DNA from: Cyrtodaria siliqua
Taxonomy: Eukaryota; Mollusca; Bivalvia; Adapedonta; Hiatellidae
Direction: 5' to 3'
Length of the DNA stretch: 64,000 nucleotides
Assembly: GCA_037043455.1 (NCBI GenBank)
Contig: JAWPHD010007117.1
Coordinates: 62,001 to 126,000 of the forward strand
Every line of letters begins with the position of its first letter. The first letter of the stretch is position 1. Shown here piece by piece: positions 24,311-35,822 of this stretch. The notes under the pieces are model-generated. The model was not told the DNA's origin. It saw only the letters and a program-made list of their open reading frames with translations, and did not search any database. The translations under genes and the position numbers were made by a program.

Positions 24311-24967
24311 TATTGTAAACGGACGGTTAGGTAATGACAGAGAGATGGGGGAGTATACGTATATAAGTCAAACGGGTTATAGTGTTATAGATTACTACCT
24401 TATTTCCAAAAACCTTATTGATTTTATAGTTGACTTTAATGTGGACGCAAGGTCAGAGTATAAACATCTTCCAATAATAGTGTGCTGACGCGCAAATGCT
24501 CGATAATCTTCGCATGTTGTTAATGAACACTTCAGTAGTGGAGCTGAATGTAAGTACGTAATTAAGAGAGAAAATGCGGAGGAATTTAGAAACATTTTGC
24601 GTGATAACGTACTTAGCGGTAAACTTGACGATATTGATGGGATGATTGTGAACCAAGATATGAATATCAATTGTATTATAACTGGTTTTGTAAAGGCTTT
24701 TGACGAGGCATGTTCTAAATTTAAGTGCTTGAAAAGAACGAAGAATATTCCAGTAATAAGACGAAAGTGGTTCGATAGTGAATGTCGTAAACTTAAACTT
24801 AATAAAAATAGATGTCTCGGGCAATTTCGGTTTACTAGATCGGAAGATTTAAATGCAAATATCAGTGCAAAAAATGTTTTCAAAAATGTTTTGCAGTAAT
24901 AAGAAATGGTGTTAGATTAAATCGGTATTGAATTCAATAGTTGCATCAGCTAATGATTCAAAAGCAT
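24300..24967 (+). pseudogene. LINE fragment: end of endonuclease domain and linker to RT
   Basis: The first open piece (24306-24488) has YIVNGRLGNDREMGEYTY, then SVIDYYLIS and HLPIIV. That is the C-terminal signature of an apurinic-like endonuclease of a non-LTR retrotransposon. The linker follows in another frame (24597-24899), with RRKWFDSECRKLKLNKNRCL, which typically precedes the RT. It ends at a SANDSKAF-like block near 24967, where Penelope-like sequence in opposite orientation starts. The 5' part and RT are absent. It could derive from the same LINE superfamily as the element at the right window edge, but the two do not overlap, so this is untested. Confidence 0.75.
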
Positions 24968-25510
24968 TTGTTGAAAAGTCATAAGTACTTAAAGATGACG
25001 CATTTTTCAAATTTTATGAAGAACGTCTCCTGAATTGTTAATAGAGTTGTCTTAAGTTTTAGCACAATATTGATTAAAAGATGTTTAACGGCAGTAAGAC
25101 AATAAGTTAAAAGTTTGGAGATGTTTGTATTGGTGTAGGTACTAAAATTAGAAATAAAACGGGCTTTATAAGGCTGTTATTTAGGAATCCAGTACATGGT
25201 CATTTGTTTTGCTTTTTTTTTACCGCAGCTTTGAAAGTGGTGCACTGAGTGATAGGCGTGGAAACAACACCATCCTCAGTAGATTGATCTGGAGTATACG
25301 AATTAATGCTCCCGAGTTGCAGAGAGAAAACGTTGATTCTCCATGCGTCCAACAATAATTGCAGTATTAGCCGTTTTATCAGCAGAACTAAAATTAATTT
25401 ATTATCAAACTCTTAAATTATCGATTTTAAAAGATTGATAAGATAGACAAGATTACATATGAAACAAAGTTCCTCATTACATGGCACTTGGATGTAGGGA
25501 AATCAGGATA
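24968..25510 (-). pseudogene. Second Penelope-like RT fragment
   Basis: Minus-strand reading gives a VPADKTANT-like block and WIPK.QPYKARFISNFSTY followed by ISKLLTYCLTAVK, then SSLSTYDFST before it breaks off at the LINE fragment. These match the blocks of the PLE at 3100-4800. Many stops and frame changes are present. It preserves the uninterrupted gggctttataaggctg site that the 170-bp module occupies in the other copy. Confidence 0.8.
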
Positions 25511-25518
25511 GCATTTAA

Positions 25519-26023
25519 GGGGCTGTTGTACTATTTTCAAATAATGTTTATTTAAAAGAGTTCTGAAAAACTTAAAAGAAGCTGTAAGAATTATCAAAAT
25601 GCCATGAAAAATAAAAGAAATATCTCCTTGAAATTTTGCGTTAGAAACTTAAATGGACGTGGCCAACTTGGAACGATGACGTCATCGCGCCGTTTTACTA
25701 TATATGGCATATTGACATAATATCTTTTAAAGCAAAGGTAATCACTGCATATGCAAAATAAGCATATAATGTATACATTTTACATTTGTATACTTATTTT
25801 TAATCAATTTGAAGTGATTTTCTTTCCTTTAAAATATATATTTTGTCAATATGCCATATATGGTAAAAAGGCGCGATGACGTCATCGTTCCAAGATGGCC
25901 GCCTCCATTTATGATTCTTTGCCAATTTTCAATAAATCATATCTCTTTTATATTTCTTCCATCATTTTTTGAGTATTTCAGAGCCCTTTAAATAGATGTT
26001 GTTTGAAGATAGTGCATCAACCC
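25519..26023. mobile_element. Foldback MITE with about 200-bp inverted arms
   Basis: The arms (about 25519-25735 and 25830-26023) are inverted copies of each other. Both contain GATGACGTCATCG (a perfect CRE-type palindrome at 25677-25684 and 25877-25884), ATGGCATATTGACA-type sequence and the AAGATGGCC-like block. TTTAA is present directly outside both ends (25514-25518, 26024-26028), consistent with a target duplication. The short central loop (about 25736-25830) is AT-rich. It has no coding capacity. The family of the driving transposase is not evident. Confidence 0.85.
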
Positions 26024-26126
26024 TTTAAAGCCTATAGTGCAGGTCTATGGGAAAACAATAGTTGTCTGTGACCTTTATTATTACCAATTATGTAATCTGC
26101 GGAATCCCATCATCGAGTCGGTATAG

Positions 26127-26307
26127 TTCGTGTGCATCCTTCAAACAATTCCATTAACAAAACACATAATGAAAGCTGTTTCAAACTATACACATGACTT
26201 TTATTTTATATAGAACATATGGATGGGCGAACTCCGAAATGCGAAATAGCTTTCATTATGTTTCGTTTCGACACATTAATGGAACTGGTTGAAGGATGCA
26301 CACGAAC
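26127..26307. repeat. Inverted repeat pair, about 60-bp arms
   Basis: The arms 26127-26188 and 26246-26307 are imperfect reverse complements, sharing GTTCGTGTGCATCCTTCAA, ATTCCATTAA and CATAATGAAAGCT. This looks like a second small foldback element lying about 100 bp right of the first. Confidence 0.8.
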
Positions 26308-27167
26308 TAACGATTTAACACATAATGAAATCAAATACTATGAAGTATCTTTTAAGTATATCAATACACTTTATTGCAGAGGTCATTTCTTTCTATTGAT
26401 GTGTATGGCGGGTCGTAAAGAACTTTTGCCTTAGAGACGTTTTTAGGCTTGTCAAACTTACAGAAAACTGTATTCAGTTTTAATTTCTTAAGTAACCACC
26501 AGACCTACATTCAGTGTACGTGTTGGAATCAATCACAGGGGTATGTTCTCTTCACAAGAGTTAGCTTATGCAGAGATCTAAGAAGTAGATATTGGGCATT
26601 TAATCAAATCTCACACAATCTCGTACGACACAAGGTAAAACTGCAAAATATCACTTCTTTATTTTCTTTTCTTATATTTAAGACAGAAATAATATATTCA
26701 TATCACTACACACATGATAGTATTTTCTTTAATTTGAGACCAGTTGCGAAAGATGACGAATTCTATACAGTTCCAAATTTCAGCAAAACTACAACAACAA
26801 CAACAGGAAGTAGCGTAAAATAGCCCATAGTTGGACTTTTAAATAACATTTGTTAACATTTATAGTAAACACAGAAATATTTTGAAAATACCATTGCATT
26901 TCAAACATAAATGCATTGAATGTGCGACCATTTGCAGATGTTGGTTTAAGAAATGATAATTTATGTACAGTTACAAATGAAAGTGCATACGTGAAATTTT
27001 GAGCATAAGTTGCAAATCTCTAGTTAATTATGTCAATTTTAAAAATACATTTTTTTAAAAATGCAAGTTGCCAGAATCCTACCAGATAAAATGCTAGAAG
27101 TAAACGAACGCACCATTTCCATGCACGATTATGTAGTGGAACATATATACAAGTATTCCCTCCCAAA
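26308..27167. other. No supported feature
   Basis: A 124-codon open frame (26449-26823) has no recognisable motif and a low-complexity end. Nothing else stands out. Confidence 0.5.
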
Positions 27168-27345
27168 TGTGTAATAATTAAGCATATTGCCTCACAACTG
27201 TGTAATAATTCAGAATATGTCATGTACTCCCAGCTGTGGAATAATTCAGCATTTTTCCAGTCAACTGTGTAATAATTCAACATACTGCCTCACAACTGTG
27301 TAATAATTCAGCATATTTCACTCCAGCTGTGTAATAATTCAGTGA
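27168..27345. repeat. Minisatellite of 29-35 bp units
   Basis: About six imperfect copies centred on CTGTGTAATAATTCAGCATAT with variable linkers such as TGCCTCACAA and ACTCCAG. Confidence 0.85.
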
Positions 27346-28828
27346 TTTGATTCTGTCATCACTGGTTTGTTTTCTATCTTGCATTATCATCAGCTAAATG
27401 TCGGCTTATGTAGCTTACTCTAAACAGAAACAGAAGAGAGCATGATTACAATACATTTTTGACACATGATTTCAGAAGGTCCGGAGCCCCCACCCACAGA
27501 CATGAGATTTTTTTTTTTTTTAAATAAAAATGTACTGAGAGCAGTTTTGATTAGCTTATTGGTTGTCAATTAATTTTTGAAAGGATACACTTACTCTCAA
27601 TTTCTGGATCCTCTCAAGCGTATTATATATTCGGTAAAAAGAAGTTGATAACTGATGTTAAACAATGCAATAGGCGTCGTAATGTTATAATTCATATACT
27701 ACTGGAAAGATACGTTTGCGTTACTTTAAAAACCGAAAACGTTATTAAACTCGAGGATACATTGAGAGAGAAATGATTATCGTAAATGGCCTAGGGGTCA
27801 GTGTCAAAATCGTGCAAATGTTTTAATAATGAATGAAACACAACAAAATGCATATCGCAGTTTTGAATAAAAAGCATTACATTCGACATTAACTATACTC
27901 GCTGCTATTATTCTGTTCTGTACGTGTTCAGCTATGACCCCTACGTGACTTGTGATATCATATGTCCGTCATTATTAAAAAAAGGTTCTCGGATTATGAT
28001 GTATAAAATGTGTATCAATTCAATGGTACATGCACGTTAGCAGTCGCTTTTATATCTCGGTGTACAACTTGAATTATAATTTTTGGTCCATTTCCACATA
28101 GGGTAATAGACAGGTCAATCCTGATGTAATTGGTTTTCTTCCTGCTTGACCGTTTGTAAAGGCATTTGTAGTCGTAATTGGTATTCTCTAATCGTATTGC
28201 GATGTCATCAGACAGGAGAGAAATAAAACACAGACCATTGTCTTTCAACGCTTACCAGAGATGCCACACATTTTTTTAACCTATTTTAGATATTGCATTG
28301 TCAAAAATGACGAGATTACTTTTCTTTTGAAGTAATGCTTCCACTATTGATTGATATTGCAAAGAGAAACCATTATATCCAAAAATGAAAAACCTTATGA
28401 TTGCTTTTAAAATTTGCTTTATTCTGATAAATGACTGCTCGACGTTACCCGTGGGTGTGTGCAACGCGACGGGCAGGCAGCAGGCCGACAAACCGACCGA
28501 CCGACCGACCGACCGACAGAAAGGCAGAATGGCAGACAGATAGCATACAACATAACATACAGTGTTTAGAACCAAAACGAAAACGAACATGACCTGAACC
28601 TATCTAAACTATTTACAGAGAAGCATAAATATTTAGCAGCAAGTCGAGATGAACACGAATATCAAACAGTTTGTTCCTTAAAGTGACAAATGCCAACCTT
28701 CGGTTTGGTGCTTCCAAGGTATCCTCTTTCCAGTATTTATTGCAATAACGTAAAATATCCCGAGCTTAATATATCCCGAGCTTACTATATGCGGAGGTCA
28801 GGGCCACTGAAATAATCGTTCGTGGAAG
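27346..28828. other. Unassigned DNA with a (GACC)n microsatellite
   Basis: A GACC microsatellite of about six units lies at 28492-28517. A 77-codon minus-strand open frame (28015-28248) has balanced composition but no family that I recognise and no splice context that I can confirm. The rest shows no feature. Confidence 0.5.
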
Positions 28829-28963
28829 GTTAACACAAGGATGCCATTTGTGTCAGAGAGCGTTCTAATAATAAGCCCTTCTAACGACTAAGGCTGTGTA
28901 TAACACAAGGATGCCATTTGTGTTAGAGAGCGATCTAAGCCCTTCTAACGACTAAGGCTGTGT
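28829..28963. repeat. Tandem duplication, about 65-70 bp unit
   Basis: Two copies start with TAACACAAGGATGCCATTTG and end with GACTAAGGCTGTGTA. They differ by a small deletion (the AATAATA stretch) and two substitutions. Confidence 0.9.
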
Positions 28964-29046
28964 ATTGATGTCCACTTTTTACTTTAGGAATGTTTTTCAT
29001 TTTCTGCGTTGTTATCGAAGAATAACACGTCAAGGATGGTCAGACA

Positions 29047-29087
29047 TTGTATAAAACCGCGCAGCTCAGAGCAGCGGTTTTATACAA
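29047..29087. repeat. 14-bp inverted repeat hairpin
   Basis: TTGTATAAAACCGC at 29047-29060 is exactly complementary to 29074-29087 around a 13-nt loop. The surrounding 28964-29794 has no gene that I can support. Confidence 0.85.
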
Positions 29088-29805
29088 AATGAGTCACCCA
29101 TCATCGATAACATCGCAAAAAACAAACAATTCTTATAATTACAAACTTATATCCATGATAATCTTTACTGTCCATTTTATTTCACATGCCATAATAAGCT
29201 CTAAATTAAATTCATCAGTTGAACCGATCAGCCTAATCACATATTTTCAAATTTGAAATCTACTCCGCCCAGAGGTATAGGCCTAACGTTAGATATTTAC
29301 GTTTCCTAAAATAATCCGTTTCTAGTAGCGTAGCTGCTTGTAGGTACTGCAGACTCCGGCCAGACATGCGGTTTTTAATTGCTCAAAATCGACCAACAAC
29401 ACCCAGCTTTTTTCAGCTGGACCAGGGAAAAAGGTTTAAAATGTCGGTTGTACTTATTGATTCAGCTTTTAAAAATAGCATGACATAATCATGATAATCA
29501 TAAATAGTGTTACGATTGTAATATTAAGCTAAAGTGTTTACCTTTACTGAATATATTAATTTATATTATGCTATCACGTCTGTTTAAATCCACTCTTTAT
29601 TTAATTTCTTTCTGTGATATTAACGGTTTAAAACGTGACGTCATGTAACGTTTCGTTACGTCATTGCAGTTAATATGTGTATTGTTCTCAGTTTGTAATT
29701 ATTCTAAAATGATGATTTTTTTCTCTGTGTTTATGATCTCCAGAATGCCACATACTATTAAAGGCCCATCGCACAATTATTTTACTTCACATTGTAAGAG
29801 TATGA

Positions 29806-30011
29806 GCGCTGTGGTCTAGTGGTAGAGCGTTGGACCCATGCTCCAAAAGTCGTGGGTTCGATTCCCGTCATTGCCATATGCGTTGTGTCCCTGAGCAAGA
29901 CACTTTATCTGCATTGCTTAGTACTGGTTCTACCCAGGAAGACATCGAGAGTGATTCAAATAAGTTCCTAGAGCTTTCATTACCATCGATGTAAAATAAA
30001 TAAGTTTAAAC
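29806..30011 (+). mobile_element. tRNA-derived SINE with 11-bp target duplication
   Basis: The 5' head resembles a tRNA: an A-box-like region GTGGTCTAGTGGTAGAGCG and the B box GGGTTCGATTCC. A central block follows, TGTCCCTGAGCAAGACACTT, also present in the other SINE of this window, then an AT-rich tail ending in AAATAAATAAG. TAAGAGTATGA flanks it at 29795-29805 and 30012-30022. RNA polymerase III would transcribe it from the internal promoter. The exact match of the duplications suggests a fairly young insertion. Confidence 0.92.
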
Positions 30012-30047
30012 TAAGAGTATGATGCTTTTTCAATCTATATTAGTAGT

Positions 30048-30239
30048 ATAGATACTGGGGGTATAAGCGCAATTTTCCCCCTCGCGACAAACAATCAGCA
30101 GTTATCAGTTGTCTCCAGTTGCCCTTAACACAAAGATGCAAACGCCATATGGTGATGGCATACTTGCTGCCAGACCCCTCACAACTATACAAACTAACTG
30201 CTTGATTGCCCTTCGCTTACCAAAACCCCCAGTATCTAT
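30048..30239. repeat. 15-bp inverted repeat around 162 bp
   Basis: ATAGATACTGGGGGT at 30048-30062 is exactly reverse-complementary to 30225-30239. It lies between the SINE and the 3' end of the decayed PolB. It could be a small non-autonomous transposon or the outer end of the Polinton-like element; the sequence alone does not decide. Confidence 0.6.
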
Positions 30240-30285
30240 TAGTCTTCATCATCGCTGTACATATCATATTCTATCATGGAGTATT

Positions 30286-33200
30286 TTACTTATATGCTAA
30301 TGTATCTTGTCCATTATCTGGTATGTACCTTTTATCATCATAAGCTGACAAACTCTTTCTATTGATTTCGTAGCTGCTTATGTTATGCTTTTGTGATCTA
30401 ATAACGTTCATCTCATGGTGAGCTTCTGTTGCCGTAAACAAAATCTCTTTGTAATTATCATGCGTTATATTTTTTTAACAACACATTTTTTACACCCTTG
30501 CATTTTTTTGTACTAACCTCATTATCTAACATATACGAATATAGTTTACTTCGTAGTCCAACAAATTCAACAATAGGCATACCACAAGCTTCATCTTTCA
30601 TTTTGCCAAACCTTTTTATTATCATTAAAATGAAACTTACTTTTTGATTCATAATCACAATTATCAAAAAGTTCTTTATCCTTGTAAAAGTCTGCATACA
30701 CATCTTTTGTTTTTATTTCATAACACAAGGAATCGGTGTCAGTAAATAATAATTTAGCTTTTTTATCATATTTGTTTTTGATATAGTTGTAATGGAAATC
30801 ATACATCAAATATTTTGACAAGTCTAAAATACACATGCCAACATAACAAGGACGATTTAAAACTAATCGTTTTTTTATTCTGTTTATTATGGCAAGTAAA
30901 TTTTCATTAAACATTTTACAAGAAATAAATGAAGGTCTTGCTGCATATTTTAAAAGGACCTCCTCGTCGTGAGTTCATTTAACATTAATTCTTTTTCTCA
31001 AATTTTCCATAGTTTTACCAAAAACTGAATTGTTCATCAGTTTGAAGAAATCCTTTTCGAAAGCATTTTTACCAGCTGTTCTCTTGGCAGTATTAAAGTC
31101 TATATATGTCTTTAACCACCTTGATTCATCAAACTGTAGTATTCGGTGTATTTTTGTTATCTTTAATCCAAGCTTTTTACACAGTTTTAAGTTACTGTAA
31201 TGCACAACATACTTTTCTTTATTTTTGTAATAAGTTTCTTAACTTTACTAGATCCTAAATTAAACTTTTTTTTTAAACTTTTACAATAATCTGACAACCA
31301 CTCATCTTTTATATTTAAACTGTCTGGGGCAAGAGGATAATCATTATGCGAGTCATGCAGTTTCTTGGGATACTCGATATCACACTCAACAATGTAATTT
31401 GACTTTCCTTTTTTGATCTTATTAACCCACTTGAAGTTACCAGTAGGCAACGGTTGGCACATAGCCCACCCATACAAGTTATTAGCATCAATATATATTA
31501 TGTACTTGCTTTCTTTTTTCTTGTCATAGTTTTTCATATATTTATTGTTAGCCTGTGAATATCTGTTTGCAATATGACTTGTGTCGCCCTTTTCCACAAA
31601 CAAATATTGATCAATATCAGTTATTAAATCAAGTTGGATACCAATCATCTTAAGGCATGCATCCCAGGCTAAACCAGGACTACTAAAGTAATTACAAGGA
31701 TATAATTTGTAATACTCAATGCACATTTTTCTAAATTTTTCCAAAACATCTGTCAGTAACAGCACATCAGTCTTAAGATACAGATCATGATATTCTCCCA
31801 TATTTTTAATCTTAAATGTTTTCCATATTTTTTTAGCATGATCATAATCTGCATCTGAAATATGCTCATTATTTAATTGAGAATAAAAGCTATCTTTGCC
31901 AGGTAATTTGGTTTCTTTGAAGCGTTCACAACTGTTCATGTAATCATAAGGATAAACACATTTTCTTTTTATTAATTATAGCTTGTTGCCAGAGTATTTT
32001 TGCGAGGTGTACTGAAACGAAGGGATGTTTTTTACTAAATGATCACGCGATTGAGACATAAACTGGTAACTGTCAATAAACACTAAACTTTTTCCTAACA
32101 TAAAAGCCATGTACTTTTCCATGTTATTCGGTATAACATTTATTTCTTTTTTAAACTTTCGGATGTGTTGCATTATAAAGTGAGAATCATATCCTCTCAA
32201 GTTATGAAACACAACAGGTATTTTTTTAGTCAGCCTGAAAAGAAATATTACATATATCGTGAGCGCTTCCCCTATACTTTCCAGTTATATGACAATGGTC
32301 CCTGACTTTTCTGATGGAGTTTTTGTATGCCACTGTATGACCCGCGTCACCTTTTGTGAGAGTTATTACAAACCCATTACCGCAAATATGGCATGATTTA
32401 GATTTTGGAATCTAGCTTCTTCTTCCGATGACATCACCAAATCTTTCTTAAAATGTGCATTCATAGTTTTTTGTAAACAGCATTTGGTCCTCTGTACGTT
32501 ACAACAACAAACAACCTTATACCCATAACTGCTATCAGTATGCTTTTGATATGCTTCTGTATATGATTGTTTAGGATTGTTTGATGCTGAAGAAATACTT
32601 TCGGTTACTGCTTCACAATCAGCATATATAACAAAGGGAATCATCGGCTGCTTGTCGTAATTTTTAAAATAACCTTTTTCATCTTTGTTCGGCATTTTTT
32701 TTATTGCTTGTTTTCCGTTAAGTGAAAGACAATCAGACTCATGCTTTTTTAACACCCTTTCTAATGTAAAGCACTGCAAGCATGTTTTACAAAACCATTT
32801 TTTTTCCTTGTGTGCTGTTTGATTATACATCAAACTGTTAAAGTTTTTTATCCATACGAAATGATATTTTTCTTTTTCGGTGATCAAAAGCATATCAAAC
32901 GATTCTTTTGCTTTATTTTTTGATATGTACAAAGGGTATACTTGATTATCTTCATACCCAAATACGTTATTTCAATTGTTGTTTTGTTTTTCCTATTTTT
33001 GGGATTTGTTTAATTGTAACAGGAAATGTTATTTCCTTCTTTGAGGATCTTTTTTAACAGGAAATTTACAAGCTAAATGGCCCCATCTAAAGCATTCATT
33101 ATCTTCATTTTTTATATTTATTAAACCTTTTTTGTGGTGTTGCAGTTCTTTTGGTACATTCAAATAAGAGCTACCACGCAAAGGCTTGTACTTTACTCGA

Positions 33201-33641
33201 TTTATGTAGTGCGCCTCAACTGTTGCAATTCTCCAACCACTTCCTTCGGAAATCCATTCGCTAATTTTATCCCTTATTTCAAGAGATGCTTTAGCTAGCG
33301 CACCATCAATTTGAGTTTTGTTTGTGATTAATAATGCTTTGGAAGCAAAACAAGCTGTTTTATAAGTGGTTATTTTACCTTTTTCTTTATCATATGCTAC
33401 TTTACCTAAAGAAACTTTTAAAGTAACATTCATTTTAAGACCGTTTGTTTGTGCTAATTCCTTTTCAAGGACATCTATAACAAGTGGTTTTGTAAACCAA
33501 AGTTGCTTAAATGGCTCTTTGTCCCATATAACAATAACTTGTTAAAACGTTGCTATATTGTTTTGGTGATTTTTCAATTTCCAAAACTTTGCTATATTCT
33601 TCTGGTGGTGATTTTACAATTTTCACAGCTTTTCTAACCAT
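30286..33641 (-). pseudogene. Protein-primed DNA polymerase B of a second Polinton-like element
   Basis: Reading leftward from an ATG at 33639-33641, about 1,100 codons of a family-B protein-primed polymerase can be followed across at least six frame changes and one clear in-frame TGA. In order there is an N-terminal domain ending in YKPLRGSSYLNVP, a CX2C finger near 32800, Exo I YADCEAV and Exo II NLRGYDSHF. Next come Exo III YHDLYLKTDVLLL, motif A DANNLYGWAM, motif [16 protein letters not shown], and motif C FTDTDSLCYEI near 30730. The C-terminus reaches a TAA at 30286-30288. All catalytic motifs remain visible, so decay is moderate. Its start is preceded by TATTATATAATGG, the same AT-rich leader type as other genes here. 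It would replicate a linear genome primed by a terminal protein. Confidence 0.92.
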
Positions 33642-33693
33642 TATATAATATTACATGAGATTATTTTTTTAAGCCTTTATTTAATTTATTTAA

Positions 33694-34145
33694 TTATTTT
33701 TCAACAGGAATGGTGCTAAAATCTCTAATTTCATCACCATCTATTTTTTCAACCAACATGACATCATCTTTTGATACTGCAAGGGTATCTATTTTCTCAA
33801 CCAAAATGGTATCATCATCGGTATCAGCGTCATCATCTTCTGATACTTTAAGAATATCTATTTTTTCGACTAAAAGAACATCTATTTTTCCATCTAGAAG
33901 AATGTCCAAGTATTTCCAAAAGCATTCTCTTTCAGGAGTCCTGTCATCTACCATCTGGTTGATTTTTACATGATATTTACAGTATCTCTCGAAATCATCA
34001 GTTTCAAGATCACCTTCAGCTATTAGCAATCTTATTTGTTCACGTGCTCACAATAGTTTATAAAGTCGTGTTTATCAAGAAGCTTTTCAATAATCATCTC
34101 TTTCATGCTTTTATTAAACATTTCAAAGTCTTTATGGCATCCGAT
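33694..34145 (-). pseudogene. Acidic protein with LVEKID repeats
   Basis: The open part (33694-34029) has an N-terminal stretch with AEGDLETDDFERYCKYHVK, followed by an acidic tail in which LVEKID occurs three times, separated by Asp-rich linkers. Upstream (to about 34145) the frame changes and continues the 3' part of the next small gene. I recognise no family. It lies between PolB and the duplicated small genes on the same strand. It may be a fusion or read-through of the first paralogue at 34153. Confidence 0.4.
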
Positions 34146-34152
34146 ATCAATA

Positions 34153-34495
34153 TTAATTATATGTGTTTTTTTTCAGTTTGCTGATTAATTCATCCTTAAA
34201 ATACTCAACATCCGTGGCTACCGCATTTGCTCGTGTTTCACTAAAAATCCTAATTTGTTTTATCGCCAGGTCTGTAAGAAGCTTTATAGCAGTATTAGCT
34301 TCATGCTCGGCCTTTATCGCCCAATCTTTTTTAAAAGCTGCAATATCTTCTTCCAATCGTTTCATATGACTTTCTTCAAACTCTTTGAACTCCTTGTTTG
34401 CTTTAGTTAAAAGAGTCTGTTCATAGACAGCTACTTTTTCATAATTTTTTTTCCTCATCAAAGTGTTTACTTTCTTCTTCTGCATAACTTCCCAT
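34153..34495 (-). pseudogene. Small helical protein, tandem paralogue 1
   Basis: The best start is the ATG at 34493-34495, which follows TCTATAGTAT. The frame shifts once, near codon 17, to join the longer open part that starts at 34485. It is a charged, probably coiled-coil protein with a TDLAIKQIRIF block and a VEYFKDELISK block. It closely resembles the neighbour at 34506-34843 in both protein and upstream DNA, so the pair arose by a tandem duplication of about 348 bp including the promoter. The function is unknown. It belongs to the PolB-containing element by strand and position. Confidence 0.5.
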
Positions 34496-34505
34496 ATACT
34501 ATAGA

Positions 34506-34843
34506 TTATATTATATTATTTAATTTCAAGCTTTTAATAAACGTTTTCAAGTTTTCATAGCATTCGATATCAATATCACTCATATGATCTATTTTCCCCT
34601 TAATTATTTTTTTCTTAAAATACTCAACCTTTTTGTCTACTGCGTCTGCTTGGTCTTTTTGAAAAATATTGATTTCTTCTATCGTCAGGTCTGTGAGTGT
34701 CTTTATTAACCTTTCACTGTTACACAATTGAATAGCTCCCTTCAAGCGTTCCATCCGTTTTTTTTAAACTCTTCAATCTCCTCTGTCACCTTGATCAAGA
34801 GAGTCTTTTTAAAGTCAGCTACTGTTTCTGTATAACTTTCCAT
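34506..34843 (-). pseudogene. Small helical protein, tandem paralogue 2
   Basis: The start at 34841-34843 follows the same TCTATAGTAT leader as paralogue 1. A frameshift in an A-rich run near 34765 separates the first 28 codons from the rest. Shared blocks are TDLTIEEINIF and VEYFKKKIIKG, plus a DIDIECYENLKTF end that corresponds to sequence beyond the stop of paralogue 1. It has no enzyme motif. Confidence 0.5.
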
Positions 34844-34868
34844 ATACTATAGATTACATTATTTTTAT

Positions 34869-35193
34869 TTAACCGGCATAAACAACAATATCAATTCCTC
34901 TGTCTAACAAAATGCTGTAGTAAGGAATAAAAGAATCCTCAGTTACAAACCACGAGTTGCTGATGAAATTGGTTTTTTACAAAAAGCATGCAACCTGTTT
35001 ATATCTGGTTTTTTATTTTCCATGGTAATTTTAGTTGTTGTGCCATGGTTATAATTCTTTCAGTCAGATCTTGAAAGTTTGTAAAAACTATTAACTCTTT
35101 TTCAAGTTTAGTTGTATTTTCAAAATCATCTATTCTAGCACATGCCATTTGATTTTCCTTAACGTTTTTGATTTTCTTTTCTATACGTTCCAT
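34869..35193 (-). pseudogene. Small protein, first gene of the minus-strand cluster
   Basis: It starts at an ATG (35191-35193) directly after TATATTATATAA. The first 64 codons are charged and helical (MERIEKKIKNV, then LEKELIVFTNFQDL). A frame change near 35000 leads to a short C-terminal part with VTEDSFIPYYSILLDRG, ending at a TAA (34869-34871). I do not recognise the family. It is followed at once by the duplicated helical genes, so the four genes and PolB form one minus-strand run. Confidence 0.45.
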
Positions 35194-35237
35194 TTATATA
35201 ATATACATGAGATAATATTTTTAAAAAAGAGTATGAT

Positions 35238-35815
35238 AATGGACCTTTGGAAACGGCCGAGCACGACACATACGAAATATTGCAGTCTCGGTTTGATTGA
35301 GACTGTTCATGAGCGGTAGTGAAATATGCTAGCTAACGCTCACGCCCTCTAGCCCCGGGTTGAGCAGAACTCAATATTCATAAAATCAATAGTACACAAT
35401 TTTAACCATCCCGAAGATGGCATGCATATGGCGGTGGACATGGAGTGTACTGCATCTCCATGTCGTACGGCGTATGGTCCCAGTATCTAATAAAATTAAA
35501 TGCCCCGAAGAGCGAAATAAACATAATGGAATTTAGTTGGGAGCAGCGGTTATGAAACCTGCATATCAAAAAGCAGACAACATATCCTATGAGTGGTTAA
35601 ACAATACTCAGAGCATTTTATCGGCCGGAGTAGTGGAACCACCGAATCAAAAATTAAGTAAGAAAACAAAAGAAATTGAAAATGTACCACCGATAACTAA
35701 ATATAAGTATCGGGCTCGGCGATCTCCAAAGATCGAATGAGCGATCTCCAAAGATCGAATGAATAACAGAACTGATTGCAAGCACGGGGAGACGTTTTAC
35801 TGCCGCCACACTGCA
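35238..35815 (-). mobile_element. Structured repeat module, divergent long copy
   Basis: It shares both ends of the module seen at 10758-11017. On the left these are GGACCTTTGG, the hairpin CAGTCTC (35283-35289)/GAGACTG (35299-35305), GTTCATGAGCGGTAGTGAAA, and CTCACGCCCTCTAGC. On the right are CTGATTGCAAGCACGGGGAG and TGCCGCCACACTGCAC. About 400 bp between the two halves is unique to this copy. It contains a 62-codon open frame and a 22-bp tandem duplication at 35717-35760. The hairpin differs from the other copies by a paired, compensatory change. Confidence 0.7.
35552..35740 (+). CDS. Short open frame inside the module, function unknown
   Basis: A 62-codon frame starts at an ATG and ends within a 22-bp duplicated sequence. 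The peptide is polar, with a Lys-rich end (YKYRARRSPKIE). There is no recognisable domain and no second copy in the other modules. It may be chance. Confidence 0.2.
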   Translation: MKPAYQKADNISYEWLNNTQSILSAGVVEPPNQKLSKKTKEIENVPPITKYKYRARRSPKIE

Positions 35816-35822
35816 CAAGCAA

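Noticed and set aside
26449..26823. 124-codon open frame
   Set aside because: Low-complexity end, no motif and no neighbouring gene to give context.
28015..28248. 77-codon minus-strand frame
   Set aside because: Length is within chance for this composition and no family was recognised, although the residue mix looks protein-like.
29806..29880. A functional tRNA gene
   Set aside because: The tRNA-like region lacks a clean cloverleaf and is followed by a SINE body with target duplications. The same holds for 46800-46868.
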